DNA of 7,205 bases from Planctomicrobium sp. (GTDB lineage: Bacteria > Planctomycetota > Planctomycetia > Planctomycetales > Planctomycetaceae): the NCBI GenBank assembly GCA_029259835.1, contig JAJDEL010000213.1:1-7205 (forward strand), read 5' to 3'. The position numbers and the translations under genes were made by a program. Shown here piece after piece: positions 1 to 6,439 of this stretch (position 1 is its first letter; each line of letters begins with the position of its first letter). The notes beneath the pieces are model-generated. The model had not been told where the DNA came from and did not search any database. It saw nothing but the letters and a program-made list of their open reading frames with translations.

Positions 1-33
1 CGAGAAGCGACTTGGAGTGGAGGAACAAAGTGA
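1..33 (+). CDS. 3' end of upstream gene, probably ECF sigma factor (partial)
   Basis: Reading from base 1 in frame 1 gives the tail REATWSGGTK followed by TGA at 31-33. The stop overlaps the GTG start of the FecR-domain gene (bases 30-33 read GTGA), the arrangement expected of two translationally coupled genes. In planctomycetes FecR-like proteins of the type found next are commonly encoded right behind a sigma-70 family ECF factor, so that is the best guess for this gene. The ten residues themselves carry no diagnostic motif, so the identity rests only on context. The tail could also be a chance open frame. Confidence 0.45.
   Translation, partial: REATWSGGTK
19..23 (+). promoter_or_regulatory. 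Shine-Dalgarno site that fixes the FecR start
   Basis: GGAGG at 19-23 lies six bases before the GTG at 30. It lies downstream of the TTG at 12, so it supports the GTG and not the longest open frame. The site is inside the last codons of the upstream gene, as expected for coupled genes. Confidence 0.7.
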
Positions 34-1451
34 AATCTGAACATCCAATCAATCGTGAGGCTACGATGGCATTGATTGACGCAATGCTCTGCGGCGAAAT
101 TGCCGCTGATGATGCTGCACGATTGAAGGAATTGCTTCGCAGTAATGAGGCAGCCCGACTGCTGTATGTCGAAATTATTGATCTTCAGGCCGGAATGCTG
201 CAGTTTGCTGGGCACAATGAGCCGTTGACGGCCCAATCCATATTCTACCGACGCATCGGTGGGCAACGGTCGCGTCGAGTCGCATGGACATTGGCTGTCG
301 TTGCGATTCTGGCTGTCATCATGGTTCCTTCGGCATGGTACATCATCGACCTTCATCATCATGAAGTGCAACAGGCTGTAATAGTACGCCCGATCAGAGA
401 GAAGGTGCTACAGGTAAAAGACGTCCAACCCGAACCACCATTGGTTGCAACGTTGGTACGTAGTGTTGACGCGACCTGGGGCGAAACAGCCATTAAAGCG
501 AAGTTGCCATCTGGCGCCCAATGGCGAGCCGGTGAATGGATTGAACTCAGATCGGGAACGGCAATCATTGAGTTCGAGAACGGGGTTCGTTGTGCTACAT
601 CTGGCGCCTCATTGTTGAAGGTCGATGATGCTCAGAATTGTATCTTCGACATCGGGACGGCGACATTTGAAGTTCCAGAGAGCGCAGTGGGGTTCACTGT
701 GCAGACACATGGAGGTTCGTTCGTCGATTTTGGGACGACATTCGGCGTTCAGGTTGTAGCGGATGGAAGCAGCGAAGTTCATGTCCTGCAGGGAGTTGTT
801 GAGGCGAGAGCCGATGGACTGGGACAGGCAGATGAGCAGGTTCTGAGACTGACGTCTTGTGGGGCCGCGCGCCTTGATACAACGAAGGGAGCGCTTTCCG
901 CTGTCACTTTTGAACCGAAAAAGTTCTCAAAACCTCTGGCGTTCTCATCAGGGGTCGTACAATTCTCCGAATCAGTTCACTTCTGGTGGCAGCCGCTCGA
1001 CCACCTGATTCCAGAAGGTTTATCGAGCGAGAAGACCGTGTGGCTTTGTCGGGAAAGATCATCTGTCGTACTGGAACAGAATTTCAACCTGGATCAACCA
1101 GATACAGCCAGCCTTCCAGCCGGAACCAGACTCGACAGCTACCTGCTTCATTTCTCTCCCGGGAATCAGGATCAGGGAGACAAAGTCGTTACAGGATCAA
1201 TCACGTTTGCTTCCCGTGTTGCAGGAGTTCTTCTGTCTCCGGAAGCATTGAATGAAACCGATGTGTTGTTCTGTCATCCACAAACGTCCCTCGAAATCAA
1301 TGAGGAGTCTCAAACTCGCCGGGGATCGGACGAACCGAAGGATCAGGTTTCAGTTCGGACTGGTGATGACCACACTGTTGACTTTCGACTCACGGCAGTG
1401 GGGGGGAGTCTGGATCAGGTACGAATCCTCCTTTACGCAAACAATGAATGA
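30..1451 (+). CDS. FecR-domain membrane protein, putative anti-sigma regulator with extracytoplasmic C-terminal domain
   Basis: This 473-residue protein (counted from the GTG at 30) probably transmits an envelope signal to a partner sigma factor. Residues about 14-60 form a helical cytoplasmic segment (LIDAMLCGEI, then RLKELLRSNEAARLLYVEII) typical of planctomycete FecR-like proteins. There is no zinc-finger HxxxCxxC motif. One membrane helix lies at about 84-105 after a basic stretch (RRIGGQRSRR), which places the rest outside the cytoplasm. The FecR domain spans about 145-262 and shows FVDFGTTFGV (231-240) and HVLQGVVEA (251-259). Residues about 303-473 form an extra beta-rich domain with PAGTRLDSYLLHF and GSITFASRVAGV. 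It resembles a domain I recall from secreted planctomycete and PEP-CTERM-type proteins, but I cannot name it securely. GTG at 30 is preferred over TTG at 12 because of the GGAGG site. FecR assignment is strong; the anti-sigma role is inferred. Confidence 0.87.
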   Translation: MKSEHPINREATMALIDAMLCGEIAADDAARLKELLRSNEAARLLYVEIIDLQAGMLQFAGHNEPLTAQSIFYRRIGGQRSRRVAWTLAVVAILAVIMVPSAWYIIDLHHHEVQQAVIVRPIREKVLQVKDVQPEPPLVATLVRSVDATWGETAIKAKLPSGAQWRAGEWIELRSGTAIIEFENGVRCATSGASLLKVDDAQNCIFDIGTATFEVPESAVGFTVQTHGGSFVDFGTTFGVQVVADGSSEVHVLQGVVEARADGLGQADEQVLRLTSCGAARLDTTKGALSAVTFEPKKFSKPLAFSSGVVQFSESVHFWWQPLDHLIPEGLSSEKTVWLCRERSSVVLEQNFNLDQPDTASLPAGTRLDSYLLHFSPGNQDQGDKVVTGSITFASRVAGVLLSPEALNETDVLFCHPQTSLEINEESQTRRGSDEPKDQVSVRTGDDHTVDFRLTAVGGSLDQVRILLYANNE

Positions 1452-1476
1452 TCAACCGACACAAATCGAATAAAAG

Positions 1477-1498
1477 CATCAAGCGTTGTTATTTGATG
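1477..1498. repeat. Short inverted repeat between FecR gene and lipoprotein gene
   Basis: CATCAA (1477-1482) and TTGATG (1493-1498) are perfect complements around a 10-base spacer. The stem is AT-rich and no T-run follows, so it is not a convincing terminator. It could be a protein-binding site or chance. Confidence 0.25.
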
Positions 1499-1529
1499 AC
1501 GTCCTAACATTTACGAAAGGAACACTCTC

Positions 1530-1982
1530 ATGATTGCAGCTCGGAAGTCGACGTTAACTGCTCTCGCACTTGTGTTGGCGGCATCCGTTGTTTGTGGCTG
1601 CGGTGGCAGCAGAAGCGATATCGCGGAAGTCAGTGGAACGGTCACTCTGGATGGCGAACCACTGCCCAACGCTCAGGTTCAGTTCATCCCAAAGGGTGGG
1701 ACCGGAAGCAGTTCGTTTGGCAAGACCGACAGCAGTGGAAACTACTCAATGATGTTTTCCCGTTCCGTTCCAGGTGCGTCACTAGGAGAAAGTTCCATCC
1801 GCATTTCAACGGCCGATGTTAATGTGCAGGATGGTGAAGAGGTTGTTGTTAAGGAACGAGTCCCGCCAAAGTACAACAGCAAATCAGAACTTGTTGAAAA
1901 CGTTCAACTCGGCTCAAACACGTTTAATTTCACATTGGTGTCCGGAGTCGAGGAAATCACTCAACCGGAACTGACGGAGTGA
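1530..1982 (+). CDS. Small lipoprotein with carboxypeptidase-regulatory-like (transthyretin-type) domain
   Basis: The 150-residue product starts at ATG 1530, eight bases after a GAAAGGA ribosome site (1515-1521). A basic N-terminus (MIAARK) and a hydrophobic helix lead into VCGC, so Cys24 is the likely lipidated residue and the protein should be membrane-anchored outside the cytoplasm. Residues about 32-75 read EVSGTVTLDGEPLPNAQVQFIPKG and TDSSGNYSM (longer runs interrupted). This is the standard first half of the carboxypeptidase-regulatory-like beta-sandwich seen in many planctomycete lipoproteins. The ending VPPKYNSKSELV followed by a beta strand (NTFNFTLV) is also typical of that group. 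Such genes often sit beside DUF1559 genes, as here. No catalytic residues are visible, so a structural or binding role is more likely than enzymatic activity. Exact function is unknown. Confidence 0.85.
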   Translation: MIAARKSTLTALALVLAASVVCGCGGSRSDIAEVSGTVTLDGEPLPNAQVQFIPKGGTGSSSFGKTDSSGNYSMMFSRSVPGASLGESSIRISTADVNVQDGEEVVVKERVPPKYNSKSELVENVQLGSNTFNFTLVSGVEEITQPELTE

Positions 1983-2072
1983 TTTCGTGGACTATTACTT
2001 CCGCTGTATCGCGAGACCCAACAATTTAGTCTGTGTGACCATGTAACTTATTTTCTTTTTGGAGTATTCCCC

Positions 2073-3068
2073 ATGAATCAGGTCTCAAGACGTTTTCGTC
2101 GAGCGTTTACGCTCATTGAATTACTGGTCGTAATTGCGATTATCGCAATTCTGATCGCATTGCTGCTACCTGCTGTGCAGCAGGCTCGAGAAGCGGCACG
2201 CCGCACATCGTGCAAGAACAATTTGAAGCAGATTGGCCTGGCCCTCCATAACTATCATGACGTATTCGGAACGTTTCCTCCCGGACAGTTTTTCCTTGGA
2301 TCAAATGGCGGCACCTCCCGAGCGACACGTGGCTTTGGATGGAGTTGGACAGCGATGATTCTGCCTCAAATCGATCAAGCACCGTTGTATAACAGCTTTA
2401 CATTTGAGTTGTCCCCTGCCGATCCCTCTAATGTCCCCTTTACCGAGTCCATTTTGATCGGCTTTCGTTGCCCATCTGATGCATCGGCATTCCTTCACGT
2501 AGCCATCGCAGGTAGTGGCTCGTGTGGATCGACTGCACTGGGAAACGCAGGCGTTGCAAGTTCGAACTACGTTAGCAATGCTGGATCGTTTTCGGGCAGC
2601 TTGAACGGACACAATCAACCATCAGACAGAGCGAATGGTCTACTGAACCGCAATTCCAAAGTCCGAATTCGTGACATAATTGATGGCACCAGTAATGTGA
2701 TCATAGCAGGGGAAAGCATCCACTATCGCTTCCTGTGGGATCCCAATTTGTACGGACGTTGGCATCACCAGAGCCCTTGCCGGGCAGATTCAGGATTGCA
2801 CGCGATGCGACAGGGCAATCAAAGACTGAATCCACCGAAGCTAGCAGGAAACACGGTGAAGAGGGAGGGCTTTTCCAGCTTTCACGAAGGTGGTGCTCAA
2901 TTCACGATGGCTGACGGCAGCGTACGGTTTATCAGTGAAAATGTGAATCATACAGCACGCGGCTGGGTTGCTGCCGATCCTTTTGACTCCGCTAATGGCG
3001 GTGTCGGCTATGGGATTTATCAAAGACTGTTCTCGCGTTCCGACGGACTAACCATCGGTGAATTCTAG
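2073..3068 (+). CDS. DUF1559 / H-X9-DG prepilin-like protein
   Basis: The 331-residue protein starts at ATG 2073 after GGAG (2061-2064). Its N-terminus is a type IV prepilin signal: basic leader [10 protein letters not shown], then [20 protein letters not shown] with the conserved Glu at residue 16 (fifth residue of the mature protein). It continues through [14 protein letters not shown] into the helical spine. The DUF1559 body follows, with [17 protein letters not shown] (47-63), FPPG, FRCPSD (131-136), [22 protein letters not shown] (201-214) and a C-terminal H271-X9-D281-G282 motif ([12 protein letters not shown]). Length is normal for the family. The residue before the expected cleavage point is Ala11, not the usual Gly. 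Planctomycetes carry many paralogues, thought to form pseudopilus-like or secretion-linked structures, but the function of most is not established. It sits 90 bases behind the lipoprotein gene. Confidence 0.95.
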   Translation: MNQVSRRFRRAFTLIELLVVIAIIAILIALLLPAVQQAREAARRTSCKNNLKQIGLALHNYHDVFGTFPPGQFFLGSNGGTSRATRGFGWSWTAMILPQIDQAPLYNSFTFELSPADPSNVPFTESILIGFRCPSDASAFLHVAIAGSGSCGSTALGNAGVASSNYVSNAGSFSGSLNGHNQPSDRANGLLNRNSKVRIRDIIDGTSNVIIAGESIHYRFLWDPNLYGRWHHQSPCRADSGLHAMRQGNQRLNPPKLAGNTVKREGFSSFHEGGAQFTMADGSVRFISENVNHTARGWVAADPFDSANGGVGYGIYQRLFSRSDGLTIGEF

Positions 3069-3073
3069 AATTC
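3060..3073. repeat. 14-base perfect palindrome over the DUF1559 stop codon
   Basis: GAATTCTAGAATTC is self-complementary over all 14 bases and includes the TAG stop at 3066-3068. A third GAATTC lies at 3106-3111. With no loop and no T-run it is not a terminator. It may be chance. Confidence 0.3.
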
Positions 3074-3149
3074 TGAATGTGTTCGTGGACCTCATCAGCT
3101 CATTTGAATTCGATCCGGATCAAAGGACTAACGGGTGATGCACCGTGCG

Positions 3150-3178
3150 TTGACACGCTGGTTATGACCGTGTTAACT
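3150..3178 (+). promoter_or_regulatory. Possible promoter for the sulfatase gene
   Basis: A perfect -35 box TTGACA (3150-3155) is followed after 17 bases by TTAACT (3173-3178), which matches the -10 consensus at only three of six positions. It lies 34 bases before the sulfatase start. If real, the sulfatase can be transcribed apart from the upstream genes. Confidence is limited by the weak -10 box. Confidence 0.35.
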
Positions 3179-3211
3179 CAGTAAATAATTTGACCTTTTG
3201 GAGAACCAGCT

Positions 3212-4627
3212 ATGCGGCGCGCGTTTCAAATAATCATGGTGTGTCTGGCGATAGTTGCGAGCACTACCACATTGGTATTCTCGGCTGACTCCGCTCGACC
3301 GAATATCATTCTGGTGATGGCAGATGACCACGGATGGGGTGATACGGGTTACAACGGCCACCCATTTGTCAAAACTCCACACCTTGACCAAATGGCAAGT
3401 GAGGGGCTGCGTTTTGATCGCTGGTATGCTGCGGCACCTGTTTGCAGCCCAACACGCGGCAGTTGTCTTACAGGACGTCATCCTTATCGATACGGCATTT
3501 ATTTTGCCAATACCGGCTCCTTGAAAATGCAGGAAACATGCCTCGCGGAGGTACTGAGAGAAAAAGGCTACGCCACTGGACATTTTGGTAAATGGCATCT
3601 TGGCACACTGACGACCAAGATCAAAGACTCCAATCGCGGTGGTCCCCAGAGCGATGCGATCTACTCGCCACCATGGGAAAACGGATTTAACGTCTGCTTC
3701 TCAACTGAGTCAAAAGTGCCGACTTTCAACCCAATGATGAACCCCTTGCCGGTCAGTCGGGAAGCAAAAAAGAATGTCCCGAAGGGTGGGTTCTACGGTG
3801 CACACTACTGGATTGGCCCGGACGAACACGTCGATCTCGCTGAACTGACTGGTGACGACTCGCGCCTGATCATGGACCATGCGATTCCATTCCTTGAGTC
3901 AGCCTCTCGAAGCAAAAAACCATTCTTCGCGGTCATTTGGTTTCACGCGCCGCATACACCGGTCGTTGCCGATAAAGAGCACCGCGACCTCTATCCGGAC
4001 CATCCGCACGGATTATACGGTCAGCATTATCATGGCTGTATCACGGCACTGGATGAACAGGTTGGTCGATTACGAGCAACACTTTCGTCTCTGGGTGTCG
4101 CAGACAACACCATGCTGTGGTACGCGTCGGACAATGGACCTGAAAGCGATGCGACAAAAGGTGCTGGTAGTGCAGGGAGATTACGAGGGCGGAAGCGAAG
4201 TCTGTATGAGGGTGGTATTCGCGTGCCGGGCTTGCTGGTTTGGCCGGATCGTATTAAGCAGCCACGTGCGACCATCGTTCCCGCTGTTTCCAGCGACTAT
4301 TTCCTAACGATATTGGACGTTCTTGATATAGAGACACCCGACCGGCCATACGATGGCATCAGTCTGTTGCCGCTGATTGATGGAAAGGTCGTTGAGAGGG
4401 ACAAACCGATTGGATTTCAATCCAAAAATCAGATCGCATTCGTGACCGATCATTACAAGCTCTACAGTAACGATAAAGGGAAGACCTGGGAATTATATGA
4501 CATTGTCGCTGATCCCGGAGAACAAAATGACCTCGCCTCTGTGGAAGCCGGTCGTGTCAAGAAGATGGCCAATGAGGTGGAGAAATGGATTTCATCCTGT
4601 CATCAAAGCGATCTTGGCAACGATTAG
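3212..4627 (+). CDS. Secreted type I sulfatase (arylsulfatase family, Cys-type)
   Basis: The 471-residue enzyme should hydrolyse sulfate esters, likely on a polysaccharide or glycan, outside the cytoplasm. A Sec signal peptide covers about residues 1-24 (MRRAFQIIMV, cleavage probably after VFS). The alkaline-phosphatase-like sulfatase core starts at RPNIILVMADDHGWGD, where Asp38 and Asp39 are the expected calcium ligands. The signature C78-S-P-T-R82-G marks Cys78 as the residue oxidised to formylglycine, so a maturase must be encoded elsewhere. GKWHLG (126-131), FHAPHTP (244-250), SDNGP (306-310) and K328 before EGGIRVPG supply the other conserved active-site residues. The C-terminal subdomain ends with the usual ELYDIVADPGEQNDLA (427-442). 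All key residues are intact and the length is normal. Start ATG 3212 follows GGAG (3200-3203). The substrate cannot be read from the sequence. Confidence 0.95.
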   Translation: MRRAFQIIMVCLAIVASTTTLVFSADSARPNIILVMADDHGWGDTGYNGHPFVKTPHLDQMASEGLRFDRWYAAAPVCSPTRGSCLTGRHPYRYGIYFANTGSLKMQETCLAEVLREKGYATGHFGKWHLGTLTTKIKDSNRGGPQSDAIYSPPWENGFNVCFSTESKVPTFNPMMNPLPVSREAKKNVPKGGFYGAHYWIGPDEHVDLAELTGDDSRLIMDHAIPFLESASRSKKPFFAVIWFHAPHTPVVADKEHRDLYPDHPHGLYGQHYHGCITALDEQVGRLRATLSSLGVADNTMLWYASDNGPESDATKGAGSAGRLRGRKRSLYEGGIRVPGLLVWPDRIKQPRATIVPAVSSDYFLTILDVLDIETPDRPYDGISLLPLIDGKVVERDKPIGFQSKNQIAFVTDHYKLYSNDKGKTWELYDIVADPGEQNDLASVEAGRVKKMANEVEKWISSCHQSDLGND

Positions 4628-4947
4628 TGAAACGCGTGTGATACCTACCTTAGTAACGTTGGTTTGATTTGACAATTCAGGAGCCGTTCTGCCAAGAGTG
4701 TTTCGGTTTGCGATGAATCCGCAAATACGTCTGGCTTTCACGCACACGTACCGATTTCGCAAATAGGGTGGTAATAAGCTACGTACCGGAAAACGTATAG
4801 GCAAATGGAATATTAAACTGCAGAGATTGGTGGAACAAACGAGGCGTATGTGTTCATCACTTATGCAAATATAGGTTGGCCGAGTTTTTTGACCTTGCGC
4901 CACTCTGGATACCAAGTATCCAGAATTCAAAGCAGCATGCGTTCTCA
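4628..4947. other. Intergenic stretch without a recognisable gene
   Basis: I see no supported coding region here. It contains a small hairpin, TTTGCG (4707-4712) and CGCAAA (4720-4725) around seven bases, and the octamer CGCAAATA occurs at 4720-4727 and 4758-4765. There is no T-run behind the sulfatase that would make a clear intrinsic terminator. The open frame that reaches from 4850 into the next gene has no family resemblance before 5066. Confidence 0.5.
4904..4924. repeat. Tight 9-bp hairpin upstream of the TIM-barrel gene promoter
   Basis: TCTGGATAC (4904-4912) and GTATCCAGA (4916-4924) pair perfectly around the three-base loop CAA. No T-run follows on either strand, so a Rho-independent terminator is unlikely. 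It lies 24 bases before the -35 box of the predicted promoter, a place where an activator or repressor site would fit. Confidence 0.5.
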
Positions 4948-4977
4948 TTGTCATGTTGTCGTTCAGTCTGTTACAAT
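4948..4977 (+). promoter_or_regulatory. Sigma70-like promoter for the TIM-barrel gene
   Basis: TTGTCA (4948-4953, five of six consensus bases) and TACAAT (4972-4977, five of six) are separated by 18 bases. Transcription would begin near 4984, giving a leader of about 80 bases before the ATG at 5066. It supports the 5066 start, because the longer frame would begin upstream of this promoter. Confidence 0.55.
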
Positions 4978-5053
4978 GCAAGCACGCATGGGCGCAGGCA
5001 TTTTTTTAAAAGTAGCCTTCAGACTGAAAACTAATAAAACACGACCAATCATC

Positions 5054-5059
5054 AAGGAG
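5054..5059 (+). promoter_or_regulatory. Shine-Dalgarno site that fixes the 5066 start
   Basis: AAGGAG is placed six bases before ATG 5066. It picks this start over the GTG at 4850, which lies in the same frame 72 codons upstream. Confidence 0.8.
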
Positions 5060-5065
5060 TTGATC

Positions 5066-5986
5066 ATGCTCGCATCAAATTTACTTTCTCGTCGCCAGTT
5101 TGTGCTGTTGGCGGCGACCGCTGCTGTTTCCAGCCCATTGCTTGCACGGGGGGCGGAGAGTAAAGCTGGCTATCTCAACGGTCGCCTCTACAAGACTCTT
5201 AAGATTGGGATGGTTAAAACTGGTAAGACGCTCGAAGAAAAGTTTGCGATCGCGAAGGAAGCCGGGTTCGACGGGATCGAATTGAACTGTCCGGGGATCA
5301 ACGTCGAAGAAGTTCGAGCCGCCATCAAAGCGACGGGACTTCCGGTAGATGGGTCGGTCAATGCCGGGCACTGGAATGTTCGCCACACAGATGCAGATCC
5401 CGCGATTCGTGCGAAGGCCCTGGCCAGTCTGCAGGAAGCGCTTCGTCAGACGCATGCAGTCGGAGGAAACTCGGTCCTGCTTGTCGTGGGCCGAGGAAGC
5501 GATGGCCCCGAAGAAGAAATCTGGAAGCGATCGGTCGAGAATATCTCAAAGGCAGTGCCACTGGCTGCAGAACTTGGCATCCACATCGTTGTCGAAAATG
5601 TCTGGAACCAGTTCTGCTACGACCACGACGGTGACCACACTCAGACCGCGGACAAGTTTGTGAAGTACATCGACGAATTCGATTCTCCCTGGGTCGGCAT
5701 GCAGTTCGACATTGGAAATCACTGGAAGTACGGCAGCATGGGCGACTGGATTCGGCAGCTCAACAAACGGATCGTCAAGCTTGACCTGAAAGGCTTCTCG
5801 CGCGAAATGAGCAAGTTCACAAAGATCGGCGAAGGCGATCTGGACTGGGCCGATGTACGAAAAGCCCTCGCGGAGATCAAGTACGCCGGCTGGGCGGCAG
5901 CGGAAGTAAGAGGCGGCGATCTTGAGCGTTTGAAAGAAGTGTCCGCCAACATGGACCGCGTCTTCGGCCTCACGCCTCAATCTTGA
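5066..5986 (+). CDS. Tat-exported sugar phosphate isomerase/epimerase-like TIM-barrel protein
   Basis: The 306-residue protein belongs to the xylose-isomerase-like / AP endonuclease 2 TIM-barrel family. A twin-arginine signal (SRRQFVL, residues 8-14, then a hydrophobic stretch to about Ala30) sends it to the periplasm already folded. Barrel landmarks are LKIGMV (45-50), AGFDGIELN (66-74, Glu72), VVENVW (176-181, Glu178), MQFDIGNHW (212-220, Asp215), KLDLKGF (238-244), GEGDLDW (255-261) and AAEVRGG (278-284, Glu280). By analogy with tagatose/psicose 3-epimerases, Glu178, Asp215 and Glu280 would bind a divalent metal. The ligand that is usually His, in the strand before the Lys, appears to be Asp240 here. 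Members act on keto-sugars or related acids (epimerase, hydroxypyruvate isomerase, dehydroshikimate dehydratase), and the reaction cannot be chosen from sequence. Hand counts of sample 60-base blocks (53-60% GC) are higher than in the sulfatase (42-50%). It has its own promoter. Confidence 0.9.
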   Translation: MLASNLLSRRQFVLLAATAAVSSPLLARGAESKAGYLNGRLYKTLKIGMVKTGKTLEEKFAIAKEAGFDGIELNCPGINVEEVRAAIKATGLPVDGSVNAGHWNVRHTDADPAIRAKALASLQEALRQTHAVGGNSVLLVVGRGSDGPEEEIWKRSVENISKAVPLAAELGIHIVVENVWNQFCYDHDGDHTQTADKFVKYIDEFDSPWVGMQFDIGNHWKYGSMGDWIRQLNKRIVKLDLKGFSREMSKFTKIGEGDLDWADVRKALAEIKYAGWAAAEVRGGDLERLKEVSANMDRVFGLTPQS

Positions 5987-6079
5987 AACAAACGATTTGC
6001 GGTACACTCCGTCCCGTGCTGGCGTTCTAATACGACTATTTATTCCAACCTTTGTAGTGGGAGAAATCGTTGCGTTTCT

Positions 6080-6093
6080 GCTGATTAATCAGC
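6080..6093. repeat. 14-base perfect palindrome
   Basis: GCTGATTAATCAGC is fully self-complementary. Flanking bases add a wobble T-G and a C-G pair. It lies about 95 bases after the TIM-barrel stop and has the look of a dimeric regulator's operator, but no promoter was recognised beside it. Confidence 0.4.
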
Positions 6094-6160
6094 GGTTGAG
6101 CTGCCATTAATTCGAGAAACCTTACAGACCACGTTTAATGGTACGCCCTGGAAGGTACCG

Positions 6161-6183
6161 AAAAAATGCCCCCCCCAAAAAAA
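6161..6183. repeat. Homopolymer cluster A6-TG-C8-A7
   Basis: Six A (6161-6166), TG, eight C (6169-6176) and seven A (6177-6183) stand almost back to back. Such tracts are prone to slippage in replication and to sequencing error. A length change here would shift any frame starting at ATG 6166. Confidence 0.6.
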
Positions 6184-6439
6184 TGGGTGGTTTTGCCGCA
6201 ATCAAAACTGCGTTCCTCGCGACCCGTACCAAATTGGTCGATTCCGTCTTCGAATCTCAAAGTTCCAAGTAACTACGCGTTTCGCTGGCGAGCCACTGCG
6301 ATCAGATGCGCTCGTTCAGAAGCGAAACTAATCCGCAGTAGGGTCTCACTCTGCCCCGACAGTCTGACGAAAGGTTCCGAGAACGCAAACTATCCGGCGT
6401 ATCTGAACGAAAGTTTGAGCAACTGAGGAATCGGTGCGC

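Larger units (their letters stand above)
5987..6439. other. Long gap between TIM-barrel gene and minus-strand lipoprotein gene
   Basis: No gene here has family resemblance or a ribosome site. The stretch contains a 14-base palindrome (6080-6093), an inverted repeat CCATTAA/TTAATGG (6104-6110 and 6135-6141), a homopolymer cluster (6161-6183), and CAAACT/AGTTTG (6386-6391 and 6412-6417). An imperfect direct repeat begins TCTGACGAAAGG (6363) and TCTGAACGAAAG (6402). Two open frames, 6166-6426 and 6183-6272 (29 codons), start inside the homopolymer cluster, but neither is supported. It may be a 3' UTR, an RNA gene or decayed coding sequence. Confidence 0.4.

Noticed and set aside
12..29. TTG start extending the FecR protein by six residues
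   Set aside because: The Shine-Dalgarno site GGAGG (19-23) lies downstream of this TTG and is correctly spaced for the GTG at 30.
3173..3598. 141-codon minus-strand open frame over the sulfatase 5' half
   Set aside because: It lies opposite the conserved sulfatase catalytic motifs and has no recognisable features.
4592..4981. 129-codon minus-strand open frame across the sulfatase 3' end and the gap
   Set aside because: No family resemblance, no signal or motif, and it covers the promoter of the TIM-barrel gene. It looks like a chance open frame.
4850..5065. 72-residue N-terminal extension of the TIM-barrel protein from GTG 4850
   Set aside because: It would bury the twin-arginine signal inside the protein, it spans the predicted promoter and hairpin, and a strong ribosome site precedes ATG 5066.
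6028..6045. Resemblance to the phage T7 promoter (TAATACGACT at 6028-6037)
   Set aside because: Only the first ten bases match; the CACTATAG initiation part is missing. No phage genes are nearby, so it is taken as coincidence.
6246..6260. TTCGAATC, resembling a tRNA T-loop
   Set aside because: The flanking bases do not form a T-stem and no acceptor or anticodon arm can be built around it.
6166..6426. 86-codon plus-strand open frame in the 5987-6439 gap
   Set aside because: No ribosome site, start within a homopolymer cluster, and a composition rich in Arg, Ser and Pro without a fold-like pattern. The terminator-like hairpin after it is the only support, so it is mentioned in the gap entry but not called as a gene.
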